This document shows, piece after piece, positions 1-7,973 of a DNA stretch of 17,665 nucleotides. The notes beneath the pieces were generated by a model. The model worked only from the letters and a program-made list of their open reading frames with translations. It had not been told where the DNA came from and searched no databases. The DNA is from JAXHUH01 sp034211175 (lineage in GTDB: Bacteria > Actinomycetota > Acidimicrobiia > Acidimicrobiales > CAIXPF01), in NCBI GenBank assembly GCA_034211175.1, contig JAXHUH010000183.1:1-17665 (forward strand), written 5' to 3'. Every line of letters starts with the position of its first letter. Position 1 is the stretch's first letter. Position numbers and translations under genes: made by a program.

Positions 1-1
1 G

Positions 2-1018
2 ACCGAGGCCCCGACGACGACCACGACGGCGGCCCCGACCACGACGACGACCACGGCCCCGACGCCCGTCACCGACGGGCTGGCCGTGTCGGGCAACACG
101 CTCGTCGCCGGCGGTGAGCCGGTCCGCCTGCTGGGTGTCAACCGCTCGGGCAGCGAGTACGCCTGCATCCAGGGCTTCGGCATCTTCGACGGCCCGGTCG
201 ACGACGCCGCCATCGACGCCATCGCGTCGTGGAACGTCAACACCGTCCGGATCCCGATGAACGAGGACTGCTGGCTCGGCCAGAACGCGCCGGCCCAGTA
301 CAGCGGCGAGAACTACCGCTCCGCCATCGAGGACTTCGTGAACCGGCTCAACGCCGCCGGGATGTACGCCGTGCTCGACCTCCACTGGAGCGGCCCCAAC
401 TCGGACCCGGCGACCGGTCAGACCCACCTGGCCGACGCGCAGGACGCCCCCGACTTCTGGGCGTCGGTCGCCGAGCGCTTCGAGGACAACCCCAACGTGG
501 CGTTCGACCTCTACAACGAGCCCCACAACGTGAGCTGGGACTGCTGGCTCAACGGCTGCGAGACCCAGGGCTTCCAGGCCGCCGGAATGCAGGAGCTGGT
601 CGACGCGGTGCGCTCCACCGGCGCCACCCAGCCGATCATCCTGACCGGCCTCCGCTGGGGCAACGACCTCACCGGCTGGCTCTCGCACATGCCCGACGAC
701 CCGCAGGACGCCCTGGTCGCCGGCTTCCACCTCTACAACTTCAACGCCTGCATCGACAGCGGCTGCTGGGGCTCGGAGGTCGGCTCGGTGGCCGCCCAGG
801 TCCCGGTCGTCACCGGCGAGCTCGGTGAGAACGACTGCTCCGCGTCCTTCATCAACGGCTTCATGGACTGGGCCGACGCCAACGGGGTCTCGTACCTCGG
901 TTGGGCCTGGAACACCTACAGCTGCGGCGGCTTCCCCGCCCTGATCACCGACTACGACGGCACGCCCACGGCGTTCGGCGCCGGCCTCAAGGCCCGCCTC
1001 GCCGAGGTGAACGGCTGA
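2..1018 (+). CDS. Secreted GH5-family endoglucanase (5' end missing)
   Basis: This is the C-terminal catalytic part of a glycoside hydrolase family 5 enzyme, expected to cleave beta-1,4-glucan outside the cell by a retaining mechanism. The frame is open to the left edge; codons 2-70 encode a Thr/Pro/Ala-rich linker of the kind joining a carbohydrate-binding module to a catalytic domain, so the true start and probably a binding module lie outside the window. The catalytic domain begins near the in-frame GTG at 86. Counting from there, the acid/base Glu145 lies in YNEPHN (codon 518-520) and the nucleophile Glu245 in TGELG. VNTVRIP and the LDLHW strand are typical GH5 barrel elements. Several Cys residues (for example CWLNGC and CIDSGCW) fit extracellular disulfides. 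The protein ends right after the barrel. A hairpin lies 18 bp downstream. Family assignment is firm; exact substrate (cellulose or mannan) is inferred. Confidence 0.92.
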   Translation, partial: TEAPTTTTTAAPTTTTTTAPTPVTDGLAVSGNTLVAGGEPVRLLGVNRSGSEYACIQGFGIFDGPVDDAAIDAIASWNVNTVRIPMNEDCWLGQNAPAQYSGENYRSAIEDFVNRLNAAGMYAVLDLHWSGPNSDPATGQTHLADAQDAPDFWASVAERFEDNPNVAFDLYNEPHNVSWDCWLNGCETQGFQAAGMQELVDAVRSTGATQPIILTGLRWGNDLTGWLSHMPDDPQDALVAGFHLYNFNACIDSGCWGSEVGSVAAQVPVVTGELGENDCSASFINGFMDWADANGVSYLGWAWNTYSCGGFPALITDYDGTPTAFGAGLKARLAEVNG

Positions 1019-1035
1019 GCCCGGAGGTGGAGATC

Positions 1036-1059
1036 GGGCCCGGCAGTGTCGCCGGGCCC
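1036..1059 (+). terminator. Hairpin after the GH5 gene
   Basis: A perfect 9-bp inverted repeat, GGGCCCGGC and GCCGGGCCC, is separated by the 6-nt loop AGTGTC and starts 18 bp after the stop codon. It has no T-run, which is common for terminators in very GC-rich actinobacteria. Termination is inferred from position and stem strength. Confidence 0.6.
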
Positions 1060-1200
1060 GGGGACCCGTCCGGCGTGACGCGGTGATCGGCCGTCGGCGG
1101 GAGCGCAACACCAGCGCACCCCCCGGCGGCCGGTTCGCGTCCGGGTCGGCGATGCGCTCGTCGGGAATGTCGCGGCCCCGCCTGCTCGTTGCCGTTGGCC

Positions 1201-1626
1201 ATGCGCACCATGAGCGACGACGAGGTCCGCGAGTTCCTCTCCCATGGCACGAGGACCGGCAAGGTCGCGTGGGTGGCGTCCGACGGACGGCCCCACGTCA
1301 CGCCGATCTGGTTCGTGCTCGACGGCGACGACCTCGTGTTCAACACCCACGAGAGCGCCGGCAAGGCCAAGGCGATGGGCCGCGACGGCCGGGTGAGTCT
1401 CGTCGTCGACGACGAGACGCCGCCGTTCTCGTACGTGAAGATCGACGGCACGGTCAGCTTCGGGACCGACCCCGACGAGCTGCGGGCCGTCGCCACCCGC
1501 ATCGGTGGGCGCTACATGGGCCCCGACCGTGCCGAGGAGTTCGGTCGCCGCAACGGGGTGCCGGGCGAGCTGATCGTGCGGCTCACGCCGACACGGATCA
1601 CCGCCCACGCGGACCTGGCTGACTGA
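1201..1626 (+). CDS. PPOX-class (probably F420-dependent) oxidoreductase
   Basis: This is a small split-barrel flavin/deazaflavin-binding protein of the pyridoxamine 5'-phosphate oxidase superfamily, about 141 aa, the usual length for actinobacterial F420-dependent PPOX-class enzymes. Visible family features are the opening helix (DDEVREFLSHGTRTGKVAWV), the RPHVTPIWFVLDGDDLVFNT strand pair, the AGKAKAMGRDGRVSLVVDDE segment with Lys and Arg expected near the cofactor phosphate, and the closing Leu-Thr-Pro-Thr-Arg-Ile strand. Members often reduce unsaturated small molecules or bind F420, FMN, biliverdin or heme, so the substrate cannot be predicted. ATG 1201 and ATG 1210 are both plausible starts; neither has a clear Shine-Dalgarno sequence, and TTG 1189 only adds three residues. 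It stands alone between two secreted-protein genes. The F420 preference is inference from family and host type. Confidence 0.85.
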   Translation: MRTMSDDEVREFLSHGTRTGKVAWVASDGRPHVTPIWFVLDGDDLVFNTHESAGKAKAMGRDGRVSLVVDDETPPFSYVKIDGTVSFGTDPDELRAVATRIGGRYMGPDRAEEFGRRNGVPGELIVRLTPTRITAHADLAD

Positions 1627-1641
1627 CCGCGCCGCGCCCGC

Positions 1642-1656
1642 CCGAACAACGTTCGG
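1642..1656 (+). terminator. Short inverted repeat after the PPOX gene
   Basis: CCGAAC-AAC-GTTCGG is a perfect 6-bp inverted repeat with a 3-nt centre, 16 bp after the PPOX stop codon. It could be a weak terminator or an operator for the next gene; the sequence does not decide between them. Confidence 0.3.
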
Positions 1657-1812
1657 CCGGCCGTCACCGGAGCTCTCAACTTCGTTCACCCCCGGTGGCC
1701 GGCTCCGTTCACCGCCGATTCATCTGTCCGACGTGTGACGTCAGCCTCCCCGTCGTCCCGGTCCGCTTGGATCCGGGCCGTTCTGCCCATGAAGCGGGAG
1801 AGGTGGCACCAG

Positions 1813-4056
1813 ATGGAGACAGACCGAAGGGCGCGGCGCGCCCTGCGGGCGGTCGGAGCAGGCGGGGTCGCGGTCGCAGCCGCGGCGGCGTCCGTTGCCG
1901 TCGCCCCGTTCGCCGGCGCACAGGACGGCGAGGGCGTGGCGTTCGAGCGCGTCGCCACGTTCCACGTCGAGGACAACGGCAGCGAGGTCGCCGAGATCGT
2001 CGACGCGACCGCCGATGGCATGACCCTGGCCTACGGCGACAGCGGGGCCGGTGCGATCGGCCTGATCGACATCACCGACCCGTCCGCGCCGCAGCCGGCC
2101 GGGTCGATCGACGCCGGCGGTGAGGTCACGTCGGTCGCGGTGTGGGGCGACGAGCTCGTCCTCGCCGGGGTCAACGAGAGCGAGTCCTTCACCGAGCCCG
2201 CCGGCTCGCTGAAGGTGTTCGACCTCGCGACCGGTGAGCTGGCCGCGACCCACGACCTGGGCGGCCAGCCCGACTCGGTCGTGATCAGCCCCGACGGGCG
2301 CTACGCCGTCGTCGCCATCGAGAACGAGCGCGACGAGGACATCACGGTCGACGGCGTCGAGGGCGGCCTGCCCCAGGACCCGCCCGGCTACGTCGTCATC
2401 GTCGACCTCGTCGGCGCGCCCGACGAGTGGACGACCCGGACCGTCGACCTCACCGGGTTCGGCGAGTACGCACCGGAGGACCCCGAGCCCGAGTACGTCG
2501 CCATCAGCGGCATCAACATCGCCGCGGTGACGCTCCAGGAGAACAACGGCGTCGTCCTCATCTACCTGCCGAGCGGCACGCCCGGCGTCGCGTGGGATGC
2601 CGGTGACGTCGACCTCACCGGCATCGACGCCACCGAGGACGACCTGATCTCGCTGACCGAGAGCCTCGAGGCCCTCGCCCGCGAGCCCGACGCCATCACC
2701 TGGACCGAGGGCGGGGCGCTGGTGACCGCCAACGAGGGCGACCTCTTCGGCGGCAGCCGCGGGTTCACCGTGTTCGACTTCTTCGGCAACGAGCTCTACG
2801 ACTCCGGCTCGTCGTTCGAGGAGCTGGCCGTGCGCATCGGCCACTACCCGGAGAGCCGCTCCGAGAACAAGGGCTCCGAGCCCGAGGGCGTCACCACCGG
2901 CCGCTTCGGCGACCACAGCCTCACCTTCGTCGGTTCCGAGCGGGGCAACTTCGTCGGCGTCTACGAGTACCTCAGCTCGGCGCAGCCGGCCGTGTTCCGC
3001 CAGGTGCTCCCCACCGGCATCGCGCCGGAGGGCATGAAGGCCATCGGCGACCGCGGCCTGTTCGTCGTGGCCAACGAGGAGGCAGACGCCGAGGAGGGCA
3101 TCCGCTCGTCGGTCATGATCTACGAGCTCACCGAGGGTGCGCCGGCCTACCCGATGATCGTGTCGGCCGACGACGAGAACGGCTCGCCGATCCCGTGGGG
3201 CGCCCTCAGCGGCCTCGCCGGTGACGCCGACGACGCCGACACCGTGTACGCGGTGCAGGACAGCTACTACGGCGAGAGCCGCATCTTCGCCGTCGACGTG
3301 GCCGATACGCCCGCGGTCATCACCGACGCCACGTTCCTCACGCTCGACGGCGAGCGCGTCGATCTCGACCTCGAGGGTGTCGCGGTGCGGCCCGGCGGTG
3401 GCTGGTGGGTCGCCAGCGAGGGCTCGGGCACGGTGCCCGAGGCCGAGACCCCGAACCTGCTGCTGTCGGTCGATCCCGACGGGACCGTGGTCGACGTCGT
3501 CGAGCTGCCCGCCGAGGTGGCGGCGATCCAGCGCAACAACGGCTTCGAGGGCCTCGACGTCACCGGTGAGGGCGAAGACACCCAGGTGTGGGTCGCCTTC
3601 CAGCGGACCTGGGGCGACGAGGAGCTCGTCCGCATCGGCCGCTACACCCCGGCGACCGGTGAGTGGGCGTTCCTCGGCTACGAGCTGGACGAGCCCACCT
3701 CGCCCAACGGCGGGTGGGTCGGCCTCTCCGAGCTGACGGTGACCCCGGACGGCACGGTGCTGATCCTCGAGCGCGACAACCAGCTCGGCCCCGACGCCAC
3801 GATCAAGAAGCTCTACGCCATCGACCCGTCGAGCGTCGAGCCCGTCGGCGTCGGCGAGGAGCTGCCGGTCGTGGGCAAGACCCTCTACGCCGACCTGCTC
3901 GACGACCTGGCCGCGACGAACGGCGTGCTCCAGGAGAAGGTCGAGGGCATCGCGCTGACCGCTGACGGCGTGCTCTACGGCGTGACCGACAACGACGGTG
4001 TCGACGACTCGACCGGCGAGACGATCTTCTGGGAGATCGGCACCTACGAGGGCTGA
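1813..4056 (+). CDS. Secreted LVIVD/choice-of-anchor-I-like + phytase esterase-like protein
   Basis: This is a 747-aa exported protein with two beta-propeller-like regions. Residues 1-36 form a signal peptide: a basic n-region with several Arg, an Ala/Val-rich core, and a likely cleavage after AGA before QD. Residues about 38-440 resemble choice-of-anchor-I/LVIVD proteins (LIDITDPSAPQPAGSID, PDSVVISPDGRYAVVAIENE, PEGMKAIGDRGLFVVANEE). Residues about 447-745 resemble the esterase-like activity of phytase family (GALSGLAGD, VYAVQDSYYGESRIFAV, DLDLEGVAVRPGGGWWVASEG, EKVEGIALTADGVLYGVTDN), many Asp/Glu probably coordinating metal. This suggests an extracellular phosphoesterase; activity is inferred. 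ATG 1813 was chosen because AGAGGTGG ends about 7 nt before it and the signal peptide follows at once; the upstream ATGs at 1735 and 1789 lack such a site. A strong hairpin follows. It is monocistronic by its spacing. Confidence 0.85.
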   Translation: METDRRARRALRAVGAGGVAVAAAAASVAVAPFAGAQDGEGVAFERVATFHVEDNGSEVAEIVDATADGMTLAYGDSGAGAIGLIDITDPSAPQPAGSIDAGGEVTSVAVWGDELVLAGVNESESFTEPAGSLKVFDLATGELAATHDLGGQPDSVVISPDGRYAVVAIENERDEDITVDGVEGGLPQDPPGYVVIVDLVGAPDEWTTRTVDLTGFGEYAPEDPEPEYVAISGINIAAVTLQENNGVVLIYLPSGTPGVAWDAGDVDLTGIDATEDDLISLTESLEALAREPDAITWTEGGALVTANEGDLFGGSRGFTVFDFFGNELYDSGSSFEELAVRIGHYPESRSENKGSEPEGVTTGRFGDHSLTFVGSERGNFVGVYEYLSSAQPAVFRQVLPTGIAPEGMKAIGDRGLFVVANEEADAEEGIRSSVMIYELTEGAPAYPMIVSADDENGSPIPWGALSGLAGDADDADTVYAVQDSYYGESRIFAVDVADTPAVITDATFLTLDGERVDLDLEGVAVRPGGGWWVASEGSGTVPEAETPNLLLSVDPDGTVVDVVELPAEVAAIQRNNGFEGLDVTGEGEDTQVWVAFQRTWGDEELVRIGRYTPATGEWAFLGYELDEPTSPNGGWVGLSELTVTPDGTVLILERDNQLGPDATIKKLYAIDPSSVEPVGVGEELPVVGKTLYADLLDDLAATNGVLQEKVEGIALTADGVLYGVTDNDGVDDSTGETIFWEIGTYEG

Positions 4057-4089
4057 TCGCCTGCTCGCGCGGCGGCACCGTACGACGCG

Positions 4090-4124
4090 CACCGGCGGCC
4101 CGGACCAGGTCCGGGCCGCCGGTG
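4090..4124 (+). terminator. Strong 16-bp hairpin terminator
   Basis: The left arm CACCGGCGGCCCGGAC (4090-4105) and its perfect complement (4109-4124) are separated by three bases (CAG). It lies 34 bp after the phytase-like gene and is the strongest stem-loop seen in the window. Confidence 0.75.
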
Positions 4125-4369
4125 TCGTGTCCGGGTGGCGATGGGGCCGGTGGGCCCGACGCTCGCCGTCGCGACTTCCCCAAGCACGACGCCGCACGCC
4201 CGAGGGCCCACCGGCAACACCCACAACCTACGCCGGAACTGACTGAAATACCATGAAACTACGCTTGCGGTTCGATCGCGGATCGGCGGCGGCGTGTCGC
4301 CGTGACATCCGCCATGGTCGTGGCGGCCGGCGTGCGTTTGTGATCCGCTCCAGCGGGCATCGAAGAGGC

Positions 4370-5347
4370 GTGGATCGACACCTGGAACGCCCGACGGCGG
4401 CCACGGGTGACGATGCCCCGGCGGAATCGTCCCCATCCGGCCGTGGCCTCGTCGACGTGGCGATCGTCACCCACAATCGGCGGGAGCGGCTGCTCGGCAC
4501 GCTCGCCCATCTGCAGCGCCTCCCCGAGGGGCCGTCGGTGGTCGTGCTCGACAACGGCTCCGACGACGGCACCATCGAGGCGGTCATGGAGCAGTTCCCG
4601 GACGTCACCGTCCTCGAGAGCCACGCCGATCTCGGCGCCGCCGGCGGCCGCAACGCACTCGCCGATTGGAGCAACGCGCCCTACCTCGCGTTCTGCCGTG
4701 ATGACGCCGCATGGGCGCCGGGCGCGCTGGCCGTTGCCGCCGCGCTCTTCGAGGCCCACGACGACGTGGCGCTGCTCTCGGCACCCGGTGATCCGGCGGC
4801 TCCCGACGCCTCCGCCCGGACCGGCCTCGCTCCCCGGGTACCGCGACGCACCACCTTGGGTGCTCCCGTTCGCCGGTTCCCGTGCGGTGCCGCCGTCGTT
4901 CGTCGCCGGGCGTTCGACGAGGTCGGCGGGTTCGACGGCCGGCTGCCCATCGGTGTCGGTGAGGAGCTGCTCGCCATCGACCTGACCGCCGCCGGGTGGC
5001 GGACCGCCACCGTGGCCGCGCTCGCCGTGTGTCGCGCCGTCGACGACGGCGAGGATCTCGGCGGCGACGGTGGGGCGGATCCGACGGGGCCCGCCGGCGA
5101 CGCCATCCGCGACGAGCTGTGGACGGCGTGGTTGCGCCGCTCGTCGCCCGCGGCGCTCGTCCGCACCGGGTCGGTGCTCCGTTCCCTGCCCCGTGACCAG
5201 GCATCGGTCCGCGCCGTCGCCGACGCGCTGCGGGGCCTGCCCCGGGTGCTGCGCAGCCGCCGACCGGTCCCGACCGCGCTCGAGCGTGAGCTGCGACGAC
5301 GCGACCGCGTGTCGCCGGCGTCGCTCGCCGCCATCACCTCCGACTGA
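4370..5347 (+). CDS. Family 2 glycosyltransferase
   Basis: This is a GT-A-fold glycosyltransferase that would transfer a sugar from a nucleotide-sugar donor, probably to a cell-envelope acceptor. Counted from GTG 4370 (325 aa), residues 29-37 (DVAIVTHNR) are the first Rossmann strand and donor-binding loop. VVLDNGSDDGT (about 58-68) is the classic GT2 second strand, LGAAGGRN (about 88-95) the loop that follows it, and the Asp-Asp at 111-112 in CRDD the DxD-equivalent metal site. GAAVVRRRAFDEVGGFDGRL is the usual GT2 acceptor-side motif. No membrane helix is evident, so it is probably cytoplasmic or peripheral. The start is uncertain: the frame is open to ATG 4253, but codons 4253-4369 have clearly low GC3 and an Arg-rich non-family sequence, and GTG 4370 has a purine-rich GAAGAGG only 1 nt away. 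GTG 4457 would begin within the first strand. Acceptor and donor are unknown. Confidence 0.82.
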   Translation: MDRHLERPTAATGDDAPAESSPSGRGLVDVAIVTHNRRERLLGTLAHLQRLPEGPSVVVLDNGSDDGTIEAVMEQFPDVTVLESHADLGAAGGRNALADWSNAPYLAFCRDDAAWAPGALAVAAALFEAHDDVALLSAPGDPAAPDASARTGLAPRVPRRTTLGAPVRRFPCGAAVVRRRAFDEVGGFDGRLPIGVGEELLAIDLTAAGWRTATVAALAVCRAVDDGEDLGGDGGADPTGPAGDAIRDELWTAWLRRSSPAALVRTGSVLRSLPRDQASVRAVADALRGLPRVLRSRRPVPTALERELRRRDRVSPASLAAITSD

Positions 5348-5375
5348 TCTGCTGCCACTCGTCCGGGTCCGTCCA

Positions 5376-5400
5376 CGGGCGCCGTCTGCGGGGGCGCCCG
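5376..5400 (+). terminator. Hairpin after the glycosyltransferase
   Basis: CGGGCGCC (5376-5383) pairs perfectly with GGCGCCCG (5393-5400) around a 9-nt loop, 28 bp after the stop codon. It separates the glycosyltransferase from the MoxR operon. Confidence 0.55.
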
Positions 5401-5438
5401 GCGCAGCCCTCGCCGCACCACCGCGACGCCCGCACGCG

Positions 5439-5444
5439 TAGGCT
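5439..5444 (+). promoter_or_regulatory. Candidate -10 box of the MoxR operon
   Basis: TAGGCT fits the actinobacterial TAnnnT pattern and lies after the preceding hairpin, 34 bp before the Shine-Dalgarno sequence of the MoxR gene. No convincing -35 box is visible. Assignment rests on position and pattern only. Confidence 0.35.
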
Positions 5445-5477
5445 GGCCGCGCGAGCGGGCCCGATCGCGGCCCGCAC

Positions 5478-5494
5478 GAGGAGGCAGACCGCTG
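5478..5494 (+). promoter_or_regulatory. Ribosome-binding site before an apparent CTG start
   Basis: GAGGAGG is followed by a 7-nt spacer and then CTG, in frame with the MoxR protein. There is no ATG, GTG or TTG at a suitable distance in this frame, so this site decides the start. Confidence 0.6.
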
Positions 5495-6580
5495 CGCAGC
5501 GCCACCGTCGAAGCTCTCGGCATCGCCACCGCGGGACGGGTGCCCGTGCTCCTGTGGGGTGCGCCCGGCACCGGCAAGTCGTCTGCGGTCCAGGGCCTGG
5601 CCGCGGCGCGGGGTGAGGCCTGCGAGACCGTCATCGCGTCGATCCGCGAGCCGTCGGACTTCGCCGGGCTGCCGATCGTGGTCGACGGCGACGTCCGGTT
5701 CGCGCCGCCGGCCTGGGCCCGTTCGCTCGCGGCCGTCGGCTCGGGCGTCCTGTTCCTCGACGAGATCTCGACCGCACCGCCGGCCGTGCAGGCCGCGTTG
5801 CTGCGGGTCGTGCTCGAGCGGGTCGTCGGCGACTTGGCGCTGCCGTCGGACGTCGCGGTCGTCGCCGCGGCCAACCCGCCCGAGCAGGCGGCCGACGGCT
5901 GGGACCTCAGCGCACCGCTGGCCAACCGCTTCTGCCACCTCGACTGGGACGTCGACCCCACCGTCGTGACCGACGGGTTCGTCGGCGGGTTCGCCGCTCC
6001 GCCGGCCGTGGAGCTGGCCGGCGGGTGGCAGGGCCGGATCCCCGCGGCGAAGTCGCTGGTCTCCGGGTTCCTGGTCGCCCGCGCCGCGCTCGTGTGCGCC
6101 CCGCCGACCGATGCCGCCGCGGCCGGCCGGGCGTGGCCCAGCCCCCGCAGCTGGGAGATGGTGGCGACGTTGTGGGCGGCGTGCGACGCGGCGGAGGCGA
6201 CCGACGAGGCCCGCTCGATCCTCGTGCGCGGTGCCGTCGGCGACGCGGCCGGTGTCGAGATGCTCGCCTGGAGCGAGGACCTCGACCTGCCCGACCCCGA
6301 GGCGGTGCTCGCCGATCCCGACTCGTTCGTGCTCCCCGAGCGCGGCGACCGGGCGTACGCCGCGCTCTCGGCGGTCGCCGCCGTCGTCGCCGCCAACCCG
6401 ACCGAGGAGCGCTGGCTGGCCGGCTGGAAGGTGCTGGGCCGGGCCGGGGAGGCCGCGCCCGACGTGGCCGCCGCGGCCGCCCGGGTGCTCGCCCGCTGTC
6501 GCCCCCAGGGCACCTCGCCGCCACCGGAGGTGCGGGTCTTCCTCCCGATCCTGCGCGACGCCGGGCTGTTGGGCGAATGA
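5492..6580 (+). CDS. MoxR-family AAA+ ATPase
   Basis: This is a MoxR-type AAA+ ATPase of about 362 aa, thought to act as a chaperone with a VWA/MIDAS partner in maturing or inserting metal into other proteins. Walker A is GAPGTGKSS (residues about 23-31 from the CTG start), Walker B is VLFLDEIS with Asp90-Glu91, sensor 1 is in VVAAANPPEQAADG, and PLANRF follows. The C-terminal third is helical. The start is notable: GAGGAGG (5478-5484) is followed by a 7-nt spacer and then CTG 5492, giving an N-terminus LRSATVEALGIATAGRVPVLLWG that includes the helix expected before Walker A. The first in-frame GTG (5540) would begin only six residues before the P-loop, with no ribosome-binding site. The stop overlaps an ATG (ATGA) of a 20-codon mini-frame, and the DUF2201/VWA gene follows, so the two are very likely co-transcribed. 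Confidence 0.9.
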   Translation: MRSATVEALGIATAGRVPVLLWGAPGTGKSSAVQGLAAARGEACETVIASIREPSDFAGLPIVVDGDVRFAPPAWARSLAAVGSGVLFLDEISTAPPAVQAALLRVVLERVVGDLALPSDVAVVAAANPPEQAADGWDLSAPLANRFCHLDWDVDPTVVTDGFVGGFAAPPAVELAGGWQGRIPAAKSLVSGFLVARAALVCAPPTDAAAAGRAWPSPRSWEMVATLWAACDAAEATDEARSILVRGAVGDAAGVEMLAWSEDLDLPDPEAVLADPDSFVLPERGDRAYAALSAVAAVVAANPTEERWLAGWKVLGRAGEAAPDVAAAAARVLARCRPQGTSPPPEVRVFLPILRDAGLLGE

Positions 6581-6641
6581 CGGGCTCCGGGTCTTCGGTG
6601 CGCCGTCGGTGGGCCGCGGCCCGCCGGGAACGGGGCTGACC

Positions 6642-7973
6642 GTGGTCGCCGCCGACCGGACGTCGATCGCTGCGGCCCGCCTGTGGGCCGCCAACCGGTA
6701 CCCGTACCTGGCCACCGTGCTGTTCGCGCCGCCGGTCGTCGTCCAGGAGGGGATCGGGACGGTGTCGATCGACCCCGCCTGGCGGCTCCACCTCGATCCC
6801 GAGGTCATCGCCGACTGGACGGTGCCCGAGCTCGGTGCGGTCCTCGTCCACCACGGCATCCACCTGCTGCGCGACCACGCCGACCGGGCCCGCCAGGCCG
6901 GCGTCGTGCGCGACGACGCGACCGGGCCCGACGGTGGCCGGCCCGGTGCCGGGGACTCCGACGACGAGGCCGCGGCCGACAGCGAACGGTGGCTGGCCGC
7001 GAGCGACGCCGAGATCAACGACGACCTCCCCGACGCTCGGGCCCTGCTGCCGGGGAGCCCCCACCATCCCGATGCGTTCGGCCTCGACGACGGCCAGCTG
7101 GCCGAGAGCTACCTCGCCCACCTCCGCCGCGAGGGCGTGGTCCCCGAGCGGTGGCTCGACTGCGGCGGCGCGGTCGACGGCGCGCCTCGCGACTGGGAGG
7201 GCTCGCCCGACCGCAAGGACTGCTCGGGCGACGGCGACGGCGACGAGCGCGGGGAGCCGGGAGACGACGCGGACGACGGTGCCGAGGGCGACGCCGACGG
7301 CTTGTCCGAGACGGCCCGCGACCACGCCCGGCGACGGGCCGCCGCGGAGATCCGCCAGCACGCCAAGGAGGCGGGCGACGTCCCCGAGAGCCTCCGCCGG
7401 TGGGCCGACGAGCTGCTCGGCGCCCGGGTCGACTGGCGCCGGGTGCTGGCGGCCGAGATCCGCCGCGGCGTCGCCAACGTCGTCGGCGCGGTCGACTACA
7501 GCTACGCCCGGCCGTCGCGCCGCTCGAGCATCAGCCCCGACGTCGTGCTGCCGTCGCTGCGCCACCCGGTGCCCGAGCTGGCGGTCGTGGCCGACACGTC
7601 CGGTTCGATGGACGGGGCGGCGTTGTCCGCGGTGCTGGGCGAGCTCGACGGCATCCTCCGCGGTGTCGGCGTGCGTCGCGGCGGCGTCCGGCTCATCACC
7701 TGCGACGCCGCGGTCCACGACGTCTCCTGGGTGCGTGGCGTCGCCGGGCTCGAGCTGACCGGTGGCGGCGGGACCGACATGGCGGTCGGCATCGCCCACG
7801 CCGCCGGCCTCCGTCCCCGCCCGGACGTGATCGTGGTGCTGACCGACGGGCTCACGCCGTGGCCCGACGCCCCGCCGCCGGGGACGACGGTCATCGTCGG
7901 CCTGATCGCCCGCCGCTACGGGGCGGCTCCGCCGCCGTGGGCCCGCACCGTGCTCGTGGACCTGGCGGCGTGA
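6642..7973 (+). CDS. DUF2201 putative metallopeptidase / VWA-like protein
   Basis: This 443-aa protein is the usual partner of the MoxR ATPase just upstream. Residues about 1-100 match the N-terminal putative metallopeptidase domain of DUF2201 proteins (AARLWAANRYPYLATVLFAPPVVV, VSIDPAWRLHLDP, LVHHGIHLLRDHADRA). Residues about 195-222 are a Gly/Asp/Glu-rich low-complexity linker. Residues about 300-443 form a VWA-like domain with MIDAS elements: D318-T-S320-G-S322, T378-D379 in GGGTD, and T401-D402. The protease motif is degenerate: the expected HExxH reads HHGIH at 70-74, with His in place of the catalytic Glu, although H79 in RDHA is kept. Peptidase activity is therefore doubtful; metal binding is possible. 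GTG 6642 was chosen because it lies just before the first family-like residues and GGGG is 6 nt upstream. The stop codon overlaps the next gene's GTG (GTGA), indicating translational coupling. Confidence 0.87.
   Translation: MVAADRTSIAAARLWAANRYPYLATVLFAPPVVVQEGIGTVSIDPAWRLHLDPEVIADWTVPELGAVLVHHGIHLLRDHADRARQAGVVRDDATGPDGGRPGAGDSDDEAAADSERWLAASDAEINDDLPDARALLPGSPHHPDAFGLDDGQLAESYLAHLRREGVVPERWLDCGGAVDGAPRDWEGSPDRKDCSGDGDGDERGEPGDDADDGAEGDADGLSETARDHARRRAAAEIRQHAKEAGDVPESLRRWADELLGARVDWRRVLAAEIRRGVANVVGAVDYSYARPSRRSSISPDVVLPSLRHPVPELAVVADTSGSMDGAALSAVLGELDGILRGVGVRRGGVRLITCDAAVHDVSWVRGVAGLELTGGGGTDMAVGIAHAAGLRPRPDVIVVLTDGLTPWPDAPPPGTTVIVGLIARRYGAAPPPWARTVLVDLAA

Noticed and set aside
1..70. 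Tandem Thr-codon repeats at the left edge as a DNA repeat array or CRISPR
   Set aside because: They are in frame with the GH5 gene and encode a Thr/Pro linker, which explains the repetition.
1735..1742. TGACGTCA palindrome upstream of the phytase-like gene as an operator
   Set aside because: A single 8-bp palindrome in GC-rich DNA is expected by chance and no second site is present.
1741..4224. An 827-codon open frame on the - strand opposite the phytase-like gene
   Set aside because: It is an antisense shadow caused by strong GC3 bias. Its composition is Val/Asp/Arg/Gly-rich without domains, while the + strand frame has a signal peptide, a ribosome-binding site and clear families.
4253..4369. 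N-terminal extension of the glycosyltransferase from ATG 4253
   Set aside because: GC3 is well below that of the rest of the gene, the sequence is Arg-rich and unlike the family, and there is no well-spaced ribosome-binding site. It remains possible but is not preferred.
4259..7018. A 919-codon open frame on the - strand opposite the glycosyltransferase and MoxR genes
   Set aside because: It spans three well-supported + strand genes and their spacers and has low-complexity Arg/Gly/Ala content and no recognisable motif.
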